Source: a virus
Reading direction: 5' to 3' (one strand)
DNA length: 28,718 bases
Virus record (IMG/VR): IMGVR_UViG_3300044691_000169
Coordinates: 1-28,718 of that record
Part shown: positions 11,150-18,394 of the stretch, in pieces
Position numbering within the stretch: position 1 is the stretch's first letter
Layout: each line of letters starts with the position of its first letter
Notes under the pieces: generated by a model
The model's database searches: none
The model's input: the letters and a program-made list of their open reading frames with translations, nothing else
What the model was told of the DNA's origin: nothing
Position numbers and translations under genes: made by a program

Positions 11150-12600
11150 TGATATCGGTTACAGAGGCCGCCGTCGAATTACTCGCACGCCGTAAGGCGC
11201 GGGTGAATATCCACGAGTACATTCGGTACAGTTCGCCGCTATATAAAACCTCAGTATTCTCCGCAGCCGTATGCGCCGCGCTCGATAAGTTCGTGGAAGA
11301 CGTACAGGCCGGCAAGCGTCCTATCCTCATCCTGCAAGCTCCCCCTCAGCATGGAAAATCAGAGATGGTATCTCGGAGACTCCCTGCCTATCTGATGGGT
11401 AGATTTCCAAATTGGAGGATTGGTGGAGTCAGCTATAACGATGACCTCGCGAGCGCTATGGCTCAGGATGTACGCCGGAACCTTGCGAGTCCCGAGCATC
11501 AAAATTTATTCCCCGCTCCAAATGAAAAGAGGAAATTCGATGTCAACCGTACTGGCGAATTTACTTCCCCAGGCGGTACGGGTAGTTATGTCAGTGCCGG
11601 TGTGGGTTCGGGACTTACGGGGAAACCGCTCGATATTGGCATCATTGACGACCCGGTAAAAAACGAAAAGGAAGCTCTCAGCACGGTTACAAAAGAGGGT
11701 CAATGGAATTGGTATCAGTCAGTTTTTACGACTCGGCTCTCGGAGAAATCCGGCCAAATCATCATGGCTACCGCATGGGCTGAGGATGATCTTGTAGGCC
11801 GCGTGGGAGAGCACTTTCGCGGAGATCCTCGGCTAACACACTTGCGCTTTCCTGCAATCAATCTACGCGATGAAGTTGGATTCAACATAGATCTTCCGGA
11901 AGGTCCGCTCGTTCCCGAGCTTCATAGTTTAGAGAAGCTGTATGAGACTAAGGGCGTGCTCTCTGACTACTGGTGGAGCGCGATGTACCAACAGAGCCCG
12001 AAGGCTCTCGGCGGCAACGTCTTCAAAGAATCGACCGTACAGTATTATTTGCCGAAACAACTCCCCAAGAAATTCGACAAAGTTATAGCTTCCTGGGATT
12101 GCACTTTCAAGGATACCGATGGGACCGATTTCGTTGTCGGTCAGGTGTGGGGTAAGCATGGGGCGAACGCTTATCTCTTAGACCAAGTTCGCGCTCGCAT
12201 GAGTTTCAGCACGACGGTAAAAGAGATCGTCATTCAGAGAAAAAAGCACTCTAAGACTGGAATTAGAGAGACTTTGATCGAAGACAAAGCTAACGGTCCC
12301 GCCGTCATTGATGTACTCAAAGCCACGCTCCCCGGCATCATCGCGATTGAACCGGATGGGTCTAAGCTCGCACGCGCTCACGCGGTTACGTGCTATTGGG
12401 AAGCGCTCAACATCTTCCTACCTCACGAGACTGTATGTGTCTGGGTACGCGGGTTTGTGAGTGAACTCACGAGCTTCCCGGCGGCGGCGCATGATGACCA
12501 AGTAGACGCAATGACCCAGGCGCTACGCCGGCTGTACCCGCTCGCAGGGAAGCTCAAAATAAGCCGGTCAGCAATCAATAAAGCTCTTGGCGTGGCATAA
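11149..12600 (+). CDS. terL: Terminase large subunit
   Basis: The packaging motor ATPase and nuclease. I choose the ATG at 11149 (MISVTEAAVELLARRKARVN, 483 residues) rather than a TTG at 11104 that lies over the divergent promoter. The Walker A-like motif APPQHGKS is at residues 64-71, and the Walker B-like strand LDIGIIDDP is at 161-169. The C-terminal nuclease domain begins at VIASWDCTFKDTDGTDFVVG, an RNase H-like strand with acidic residues, and includes LIEDKANGPAVIDVL and AAHDDQVDAMTQAL, typical of the family. It heads the late operon. Its presumed small-subunit partner is 11 kb upstream. Confidence 0.95.
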   Translation: MISVTEAAVELLARRKARVNIHEYIRYSSPLYKTSVFSAAVCAALDKFVEDVQAGKRPILILQAPPQHGKSEMVSRRLPAYLMGRFPNWRIGGVSYNDDLASAMAQDVRRNLASPEHQNLFPAPNEKRKFDVNRTGEFTSPGGTGSYVSAGVGSGLTGKPLDIGIIDDPVKNEKEALSTVTKEGQWNWYQSVFTTRLSEKSGQIIMATAWAEDDLVGRVGEHFRGDPRLTHLRFPAINLRDEVGFNIDLPEGPLVPELHSLEKLYETKGVLSDYWWSAMYQQSPKALGGNVFKESTVQYYLPKQLPKKFDKVIASWDCTFKDTDGTDFVVGQVWGKHGANAYLLDQVRARMSFSTTVKEIVIQRKKHSKTGIRETLIEDKANGPAVIDVLKATLPGIIAIEPDGSKLARAHAVTCYWEALNIFLPHETVCVWVRGFVSELTSFPAAAHDDQVDAMTQALRRLYPLAGKLKISRSAINKALGVA

Positions 12601-12623
12601 TAACAGACGATGAGGCGAGCATA

Positions 12624-14099
12624 ATGGGATGGACAGATTTATTTCGTCGAAAGGTTGAACCCGTTGTCTCGGTAGTCCCCAGACGCAACGGCTTGCGACG
12701 AGCGGCGGCTAGGGCCGGGACGGTCGTAACCAAGAGCTACACGTACCCCGTGAGGCTTCCTGACCTTCTACCTGCGATTATGCCGAAGGGCGCAACGGCT
12801 GGAATTGCGATGGACTCCAATTTTTCCCCGGCCAATTTCTTCGGCATGAATACGGCGGGTTTCCCTGGTTACCCCCATCTCGCTTTTCTCGCAACTCGCG
12901 CCGAGTACCGAGCGATGAGCGGGGCTCTCTCGACGGAGCTAACCCGCGAGTGGATAACCGTCAATAGCTCCGAGACTGACGACGACGCCACGAAGCAAAA
13001 AGTAACCGAGCTTACCAAAGCAATCGCGGACATGGGATTGCAGCAAATCATACAACGCGCCGCCGAGCATGATGCCACGTTTGGCCGCGCTCAAATCCTC
13101 ATCGATATCAAGGGGCATGACCTTACAACCCCGCTCATCTTGAGCAATAAAACAATCAAGCTAGGGAGCCTCAATAAAGTAACAACCGTCGAGGCTATGT
13201 GGACAACACCCACTGCCTACAATGCTATAGACCCGATGGCCCCCGACTTCTACAAGCCGGCCAAATGGTTCATGCTCGGCAAGGAAGTACACGCGAGCCG
13301 CCTTCTCACCATCATTACCAGGCCGCTCCCCGATATGCTCAAACCCGCTTTCAACTTCGGCGGGATGAGCCTCAGTCAGCTCGCGGAACCCTATGTGGAC
13401 AATTGGCTCCGCACGCGGCAGAGCGTCTCCGATCTCATCAATAACTTTTCCATTACTATGCTCAAAACCAGCATGGATCAGATATTGACAGCCACGGGGG
13501 ACGATGCCACAGATGGGGATGCTGCGGATGAGCTAATGGATCGAGCAAGACTATTTAGCGCAGGGAGGAGCAATTTGGGGCTCGGGTTGCTCGATATGGA
13601 CCGCGAGGAGCTAGTCCAACTCAATACCCCGCTCAGTGGCCTTCATGAGCTACAGGCACAGTCTCAGGAGCACATGTGCGCTGTGAGTCGCCTTCCAGCA
13701 ATCATCCTGACTGGCATCTCTCCGAGTGGGCTCAACGCTTCGAGTGATGGTGAGATAAAAACTTTCTACGATTGGATCTCGGCTCAGCAAGAGGCGTACT
13801 GGCGTAAGCCGATCGATACCATTTTCAAAATCCTGCAGCTTTCGATGTACGGGGAGATTGATGAAGATATCACTTTCAAGTTTGAGCCTCTGTATCAGAT
13901 GACGCAAAAGGAACTCTCTGAGATCCGAGCGGCTGACGCTACAGCAGCACAAACCTACGTTGGTATGGGCGCGGTAGACCCGATGGAAGTAAGAGAGAAA
14001 ATTGCGCGAGATCCCGAGAGCGGCTATCAGGGGTTGGACCTTGACGTGGAACTTACAGACCCAAATTTAGGAGATGATGACGATGAAGACGACAAGTAA
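12624..14099 (+). CDS. Portal protein, DUF1073 family
   Basis: Forms the dodecameric ring at the capsid vertex through which DNA enters. Encodes 491 residues; the ATG at 12624 has GAGG eight bases upstream. Family features include EYRAMSGALSTELTREWI near residue 95, RPLPDMLKPAFNFGGMSLSQ in the middle, and the conserved block SRLPAIILTGISPSGLNASS followed by FYDWISAQQEAYWRKPID. The C-terminus is strongly acidic (DLDVELTDPNLGDDDDEDDK). The family (PF06381) is also named for resemblance to anti-CBASS Acb1, but the position between the terminase and a gpF-like head gene makes portal the right call. The next gene begins within its last codons. Confidence 0.92.
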   Translation: MGWTDLFRRKVEPVVSVVPRRNGLRRAAARAGTVVTKSYTYPVRLPDLLPAIMPKGATAGIAMDSNFSPANFFGMNTAGFPGYPHLAFLATRAEYRAMSGALSTELTREWITVNSSETDDDATKQKVTELTKAIADMGLQQIIQRAAEHDATFGRAQILIDIKGHDLTTPLILSNKTIKLGSLNKVTTVEAMWTTPTAYNAIDPMAPDFYKPAKWFMLGKEVHASRLLTIITRPLPDMLKPAFNFGGMSLSQLAEPYVDNWLRTRQSVSDLINNFSITMLKTSMDQILTATGDDATDGDAADELMDRARLFSAGRSNLGLGLLDMDREELVQLNTPLSGLHELQAQSQEHMCAVSRLPAIILTGISPSGLNASSDGEIKTFYDWISAQQEAYWRKPIDTIFKILQLSMYGEIDEDITFKFEPLYQMTQKELSEIRAADATAAQTYVGMGAVDPMEVREKIARDPESGYQGLDLDVELTDPNLGDDDDEDDK

Positions 14100-14874
14100 G
14101 ATTTTTGCAGCGTTCGCGGTTCTCGCGGTTATGGCGATTGGCACGGGGTTCGCAGTCAATGTGATTGGGGCGATTGTCAACGCGACAACCGGCTTCCAAT
14201 ATAACGGGACGGCTCCGAGCAACCACGTCCTTTGCGGTAACGGGACAACTTACGTTGACGCCCCGAACTGCGGCACGGTCGCGAGTCCTTTTTATCAGAT
14301 AGTGCAAACCGGCGGCACTTCGTTTATTCAGAGATTTTTTCTCAATTTTGACAGCAACTTTGCGCCTGCAGATAGCAACCCTTCTACTACGGTGCATCTC
14401 GCGTCCACCATCACTTCAAACACTTCCGGTAATGCGGCGACTGCGACGAATGCTAACGCTGTGGGTGGCGTAGCTCTCTCGGGTCTATGTCAAACGGGCG
14501 GAACGGGTTGCCCCCCAACTATCGGCTCTGTAACTTGTAACAGCAATGGTTGCTATCGTCAGTCAACGGACGGCTTTTACGAGATGTGGGGAGTATCCGG
14601 ATCATTCCCGACGGGGGCGGCTGCATCAACGGTATTTGTGACTTTCCCTCATGCGTTTACTACCACAGCTAATCTCAGCTTTGTTGTATCGGCTGACGCT
14701 TGCGCCCAAGGTCCATGCTCTACCGGGGCAAAGAATCCCATATCCGTATCAGGTAATGGAGATCTATCGGTGAGTGGGTTTACTGCTGTCGCAATCGGCG
14801 TAGTTCCTACGGGCGGCGGCGGTACATCGCTTGTCGGAACTATTCACGCTCACTGGCACGCGTTCGGACAATGA
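14083..14874 (+). CDS. Exported fibre-like protein with gp53-like tail-fibre C-terminus
   Basis: The best start is the ATG at 14083, with AGGAG nine bases upstream, giving 263 residues that begin MKTTSKIFAAFAVLAVMAIG, a signal peptide or membrane anchor. The middle is Thr/Asn/Ala-rich, with fibre-like STVHLASTITSNTSGNAATA. The C-terminal 110 residues (GCYRQSTDGFYEMWGVSGSF ... GFTAVAIGVVP ... HAHWHAFGQ) resemble the C-terminal receptor-binding domain of gp53-like tail fibres. It overlaps the portal gene by 17 bases and the head gene by four (ATGA). A fibre-type gene between portal and head protein, with an export signal, is out of place and suggests an acquired gene. Confidence 0.6.
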   Translation: MKTTSKIFAAFAVLAVMAIGTGFAVNVIGAIVNATTGFQYNGTAPSNHVLCGNGTTYVDAPNCGTVASPFYQIVQTGGTSFIQRFFLNFDSNFAPADSNPSTTVHLASTITSNTSGNAATATNANAVGGVALSGLCQTGGTGCPPTIGSVTCNSNGCYRQSTDGFYEMWGVSGSFPTGAAASTVFVTFPHAFTTTANLSFVVSADACAQGPCSTGAKNPISVSGNGDLSVSGFTAVAIGVVPTGGGGTSLVGTIHAHWHAFGQ

Positions 14875-15644
14875 CGCCCAAAGTTGCACGAGCGGTTCAC
14901 GCCAATCGCGGCCAAGCTATTCACTACCGCCGGCGGATGCAAACGCTCGTTGATGAGATGCATGAGAGCGTTTTGTACTGGCTGACGGCCACGTATAACC
15001 AAGCCCCGCCGGTACTCGCTCAGGACGCGAGCCCCGTAAAGGTCATACGTAAGCAATTGCGCGAGCTTGCTCAGCGTTGGCGCAAGCGTTTCGATGATTC
15101 CGCGCCGAAGATCGCGGAGGCTTATCTCAAGGGCTCTTTCAAGCATACCGATTCCGCGATGCGTCAGGCTCTCACAGATGCCGGTTGGACTGTCAAATTC
15201 GAGATGACGCCGGCGGTACGCGAAGCATTTGAAGCGTCACTCGCGGAGAATGTTGGGCTCATCCGCTCTATCCCTGAGCAGTATTTACAGCAGGTAGAGG
15301 GAGCGGTTATGCGCTCGTATGCTGTTGGGCGAGATCTCGAAACGATGGTGCGCGATATCAAACGCATATACCCGAAGGCAGCCAACCGCGCCGCGCTCAT
15401 CGCTCGGGACCAGAGCAACAAGGCAAACGCGGTAGTAACGCGAGCCCGTCAAACTGAATTAGGGATAGTGGAAGCGATATGGATGCATTCTCACGCAGGG
15501 AAGGTTCCGCGCCCTGACCACGTTGCAGCCAACGGCAAGAAGTACAAAGTTGCCGAAGGCTGCCTTATCTCGGGGGAGTATATCTTTCCTGGTGAGCTTA
15601 TCAATTGCCGCTGTACGTCGCGTTCGGTGCTGCCTGGGTTTTAG
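14871..15644 (+). CDS. Head morphogenesis protein, Mu gpF-like
   Basis: A minor head protein of the SPP1 gp7/Mu gpF group that associates with the portal during capsid assembly. Encodes 257 residues; the start overlaps the upstream TGA (ATGA). The N-terminal half is helical (RYHYRRRM-type and IRKQLRELAQRWRKRFDDSA). The diagnostic C-terminal part is RTALIARDQ-like (NRAALIARDQSNKANAVVTR), then WMHSHAGKVPRPDHVAANGK and FPGELINCRCTSRSVLPGF. The HxxxxxPRxxH ... NCRC arrangement is the family signature. Its TAG is three bases from the end of the convergent minus-strand cassette. Confidence 0.92.
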   Translation: MTPKVARAVHANRGQAIHYRRRMQTLVDEMHESVLYWLTATYNQAPPVLAQDASPVKVIRKQLRELAQRWRKRFDDSAPKIAEAYLKGSFKHTDSAMRQALTDAGWTVKFEMTPAVREAFEASLAENVGLIRSIPEQYLQQVEGAVMRSYAVGRDLETMVRDIKRIYPKAANRAALIARDQSNKANAVVTRARQTELGIVEAIWMHSHAGKVPRPDHVAANGKKYKVAEGCLISGEYIFPGELINCRCTSRSVLPGF

Positions 15645-15832
15645 TGGTGACAATAATCAGCGGGTTGTATCTGCTCGTCTTCCGGAACATCTATATAAAC
15701 TCCACAAAATTTACATTGATGGGGAGTATCTAAAATATGTTGGATCTGATCGAGTTGGTCTTGCATGTACGTTGCGGTGTGAAACACAGGAGCGGTTACC
15801 AAATTCAAAATACGCATTGCTTGTGCTGACAT
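15641..15832 (-). CDS. Small zinc-binding-like protein, 63 aa (minus-strand cassette gene 3)
   Basis: The start at 15832 follows the TAA of the 31-aa gene by one base, with GGGG seven bases upstream. The product has a hydrophobic N-terminus (MSAQAMRILNLVTAPVFHTA), a helix (MQDQLDQIQHILDT) and a C-terminal Cys/His cluster: CKFCGVYIDVP, then ADYCHH at the end. The C-x2-C and C-x-H-type pairs could bind one zinc ion. The final four bases overlap the end of the convergent head gene. Function is unknown. It is transcribed against the late operon, from promoter copy 8. Confidence 0.6.
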   Translation of the reverse strand: MSAQAMRILNLVTAPVFHTATYMQDQLDQIQHILDTPHQCKFCGVYIDVPEDEQIQPADYCHH

Positions 15833-15833
15833 T

Positions 15834-15929
15834 TTATCCCCGCCTGTTGTGGTTGTGACCTTCGCACGCGCCGATGATGCAGATGAGAGCGAGCACCATT
15901 ATTGTTACCAGTCCCCAAGGGTTATGCAT
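15834..15929 (-). CDS. Tiny lipoprotein-like or membrane peptide, 31 aa (cassette gene 2)
   Basis: The product starts MHNPWGLVTIMVLALICIIG and continues ACEGHNHNRRG. The hydrophobic core followed by IIGAC fits a lipoprotein signal with lipobox I-G-A-C, which would leave a mature peptide of only ten residues. Alternatively it is a simple membrane peptide. The ribosome-binding site is weak (GGAT about ten bases upstream). The TAA is one base before the next ATG. Together with the 39-aa membrane protein it could form a small envelope-acting pair. Spanin, exclusion and lysis-timing roles are all possible and undecided. Confidence 0.5.
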   Translation of the reverse strand: MHNPWGLVTIMVLALICIIGACEGHNHNRRG

Positions 15930-16040
15930 AGTAGGTTCTATCCAATTCAAATTGACCGTTGTTCGCAAACTTGATGGTTGAGTGGGGACGGTGAAGCGTC
16001 CGCGCTACGGCGAGCGCTTGTTGGTGAGCCTCGATCCGAC

Positions 16041-16160
16041 TTAGAAGGCCCAAGGTTGGCCCCCGCGAAAGTTGACTCCGATAGCGCAAGCCATGATGAA
16101 AAGACCAGTGATTACGGCGGCGACGACTACCATTTCCCGATTGTTTTTGATGAAGGTCAT
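16041..16160 (-). CDS. Small membrane protein, 39 aa (cassette gene 1)
   Basis: The ATG at 16160 has AGGAG nine bases upstream, and the frame ends with TAA at 16043-16041. The product starts MTFIKNNREMVVVAAVITGL, continues FIMACAIGV, and ends with the short polar tail NFRGGQPWAF. It is a single membrane-spanning segment with a charged N-terminal tail. It is the first gene downstream of promoter copy 8, with a leader of about 32 bases that has a normal ribosome-binding site, unlike the leaderless early genes. A holin- or exclusion-type role is possible but not shown. Confidence 0.6.
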   Translation of the reverse strand: MTFIKNNREMVVVAAVITGLFIMACAIGVNFRGGQPWAF

Positions 16161-16198
16161 TGTCTTATTCTCCTGTTTGTTTCTCGGCTACAAGAGAG

Positions 16199-16227
16199 AC
16201 ATTAGCAGGGTACTAGTAGCCTGTCAA
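16199..16227 (-). promoter_or_regulatory. Palindrome promoter copy 8, inside the late operon
   Basis: Minus strand: TTGACA at 16227-16222, a 17-base spacer with TACTAGTA at the same offset as in the other seven copies, and TAATGT at 16204-16199. The spacer flanks and downstream bases have diverged completely from the early copies, while the -35, palindrome core and -10 are kept. This pattern indicates selection on those elements. It drives the three minus-strand genes and lies back to back with the DUF2213 gene. Confidence 0.8.
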
Positions 16228-16245
16228 TAACTATTTCATTTGCGG

Positions 16246-16281
16246 CATAATATTTTTTCTGAAATTATTACGGGTAATATG
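16246..16281 (+). promoter_or_regulatory. Possible plus-strand -10 before the DUF2213 gene
   Basis: CATAAT at 16246-16251 is a near-consensus -10, and the ATG follows at 16279. No good -35 is visible at 16-18 bases; the sequence there overlaps promoter copy 8. If real, the TACTAGTA site could regulate both directions. Confidence 0.25.
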
Positions 16282-17469
16282 TCCGCTATGGGGGTTTTGG
16301 CTTTCGACGCTTCGGTTCGTAGTACGGACGCTTTCGGTCACTTGCGTATTGCCAAATCTCACATCAGCAAGGCGACCGTAAACCCCTATTACGGCATGGA
16401 GATACCCCGCGCCGCCGAGCTTGGACTCGATCCCAATAAGATCTATTATCTTTTCCGCGATCCCCTTGAATTAGCTCGCGCCGCGTCAACTTTCGCAACG
16501 AAACCCATCCTCTCGCGGCATGTTCCGGTAAGTTCCGAAGCTCCACGCCAAGAGTTGATTGTTGGCGCGATTGGCTCAGATGTGGAGTTCAACGACCCAT
16601 ACCTAGACGCGGATACGTGCATCTGGGAAGCCACAGCGATAGCCGGCATTGAGACTGATACCGTGCGCGAGTATTCCGCCGCCTATTCCTACGTTCCCGT
16701 GATGACTCCTGGTGAATATCACGGGCAGCGTTACGACGGGATTATGACAGAGATTCGCGGTAATCATCTGGCTCTCGTTGAGTCAGGGAGGGCCGGGAGT
16801 GACGTACTAGCAGCAGATGAGGAAATCAAAATTATGAAGACGACCAAATTGGGCAAAGCCCTTTTCGTGACTCTCGGCGGCATGAGCCCGAAGCTCGCAG
16901 CGGATTCCGCGTTGCTTGCTTTGGTTGGTCAGGCCGCCAAGAAAACCTTCAATCGGGAAGATGTAAGCGCCAAGCTCGTAGCGATGGACGCGGATCTCGA
17001 CCCCAAAAAGTTAGGCTCAACGCTTGACGTGATTCTCGCACTTGACGCGGACTCGAAAGATGACGATGAGGCTATCGGTCAGGACGGCGAGGACGATGAG
17101 GAAGAGGAGAAGAAAAAGAAGATCGCCGCTGACAAGCTCGCGAAGGACGCCGAAGAGAAGTCGGACAAGAAGCTCGAAGGCGCAATGGATAGTCTCCGCA
17201 AGGATCTCCGCGAAGCTGACGAAGCGCGCCGAGCCGTTCGCGATGTAGTGGGAGATGTGATCGCTCAGGACTCGGCGGCCAACATCTACACTCTCGCTCT
17301 CGATGAGATGAAGATCTCTCACGAAGGCGTTACCGACGTTGCCGGCCTCAAGGCTCTCTTCGCTCTCGGTCACTCCTCGCGCTCGGCTGCTCCCGCTCCG
17401 CGCATCGCTCAGGACTCGGCATCCGTTACGGCCAAGTTCCCCCACGCAACCCGCTTCCGTCAGCAGTAA
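16279..17469 (+). CDS. DUF2213 head maturation protease and scaffold
   Basis: Members of this family cleave and scaffold the procapsid. I start at the ATG at 16279 (MSAMGVLAFDASVRSTDAFG, 396 residues); the frame can be extended to a TTG at 16240 across the promoter, which is unlikely. The N-terminal half carries the family pattern: HLRIAKSHISKATVNPYYG, IWEATAIAGIETDTVREYSA and YDGIMTEIRGNHLALVESGR. The C-terminal half is highly charged and helical (DDEEEEKKKKIAADKLAKDA), as expected for a scaffold. Its promoter region is shared with the divergent cassette. The cement and capsid genes follow. Confidence 0.9.
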   Translation: MSAMGVLAFDASVRSTDAFGHLRIAKSHISKATVNPYYGMEIPRAAELGLDPNKIYYLFRDPLELARAASTFATKPILSRHVPVSSEAPRQELIVGAIGSDVEFNDPYLDADTCIWEATAIAGIETDTVREYSAAYSYVPVMTPGEYHGQRYDGIMTEIRGNHLALVESGRAGSDVLAADEEIKIMKTTKLGKALFVTLGGMSPKLAADSALLALVGQAAKKTFNREDVSAKLVAMDADLDPKKLGSTLDVILALDADSKDDDEAIGQDGEDDEEEEKKKKIAADKLAKDAEEKSDKKLEGAMDSLRKDLREADEARRAVRDVVGDVIAQDSAANIYTLALDEMKISHEGVTDVAGLKALFALGHSSRSAAPAPRIAQDSASVTAKFPHATRFRQQ

Positions 17470-17482
17470 GAAAGTAGGACTC

Positions 17483-18388
17483 ATGCCGTTTCAGAACCGA
17501 GTCAATCGCAACAACCCAATCGCAGTAGCCGGGGACTTCGCATCCGCGAATCCTCGCGCCGCTGTACTCGCGGGGGAAGGCGGCCTTGTGGCCGGTCCCC
17601 TCGGCGTGACTGTCGGAAAGTTTGCCTGGGTATCGGCAGACGGAAAGACAGTCACCAACTCCGGAGAGGGAGCAGTTGCCCCCACCGGCTTTGTGCATCG
17701 TCAGGAAGGCGCGGCGCTCATTACCGCGTTTCTCGGTGAAGCCTCCAACGTCATTCCCGCCGGTTTCCCGGTCACTCTGCATAACGCTGGTGATTTCTTC
17801 GCCGCCGTCAACGGTCAGGCGAGTGTAAACGGTTCGCAAGTCTTCGCGAGCTTCGCTGACGGTTCGGTATTCATCGGAGCGGCTCCCGCCGGTACCACGG
17901 CGACGGGCTCCGTCGGTGCAACCTTCACCGCGACGGGTACCGCGAACTCTCTCGCAGTGACAGCCGTTACCGGGCTCATCTCGATTGGTGACGCAATCGC
18001 TGGAACCGGCGTCCCCGCAAATACCTCCATCACTGCACAGCTTAGCGGCACACCAGGCGGCGCGGGTACCTACACCACCAACAACCCCACCACGGCAGCG
18101 GCGGCCACTGTTACGGCCTTCGGCAATGTGCTCAACGTTACGGCGGTCGTCGGTGTGTTGGCGGTTGGCGATGGCGTTACGGGAACCGGCGTACCTGCAG
18201 GCGCAACCATCGCGTCTCAGGTGAGCGGAGCAGGCGGCGGCGTGGGAGTCTACACGTTGGACCGGAACGCAACCGCATACGCGGCTTCGACGGCTCTCAC
18301 CGTGGCAGGCGGCATCCTGACCAAGTTTGTAGCCAAGTCTATTGCCGCAGTGGGCGAGCTTGTCAAAATCTCGACGTGGGGTAACTAA
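17483..18388 (+). CDS. Capsid cement/decoration protein with two tandem repeat domains
   Basis: Starts at the ATG at 17483 (MPFQNRVNRNNPIAVAGDFA, 301 residues); a longer frame upstream overlaps the protease gene and is not coding. The first 140 residues match the phage structural cement layout (GDFASANPRAAVLAGEGGLV, VGKFAWVSADGKTVTN, GFVHRQEGAALI). Residues 157-212 and 217-274 are two copies of a 60-residue repeat with the core GTGVPAxxxIxxQxSGxxGGxGxYT, an embellishment found in several phage virion proteins and probably exposed on the capsid surface. The C-terminus (KFVAKSIAAVGELVKISTWG) closes the cement fold. It lies directly before the major capsid gene. Confidence 0.8.
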   Translation: MPFQNRVNRNNPIAVAGDFASANPRAAVLAGEGGLVAGPLGVTVGKFAWVSADGKTVTNSGEGAVAPTGFVHRQEGAALITAFLGEASNVIPAGFPVTLHNAGDFFAAVNGQASVNGSQVFASFADGSVFIGAAPAGTTATGSVGATFTATGTANSLAVTAVTGLISIGDAIAGTGVPANTSITAQLSGTPGGAGTYTTNNPTTAAAATVTAFGNVLNVTAVVGVLAVGDGVTGTGVPAGATIASQVSGAGGGVGVYTLDRNATAYAASTALTVAGGILTKFVAKSIAAVGELVKISTWGN

Positions 18389-18394
18389 GACACT

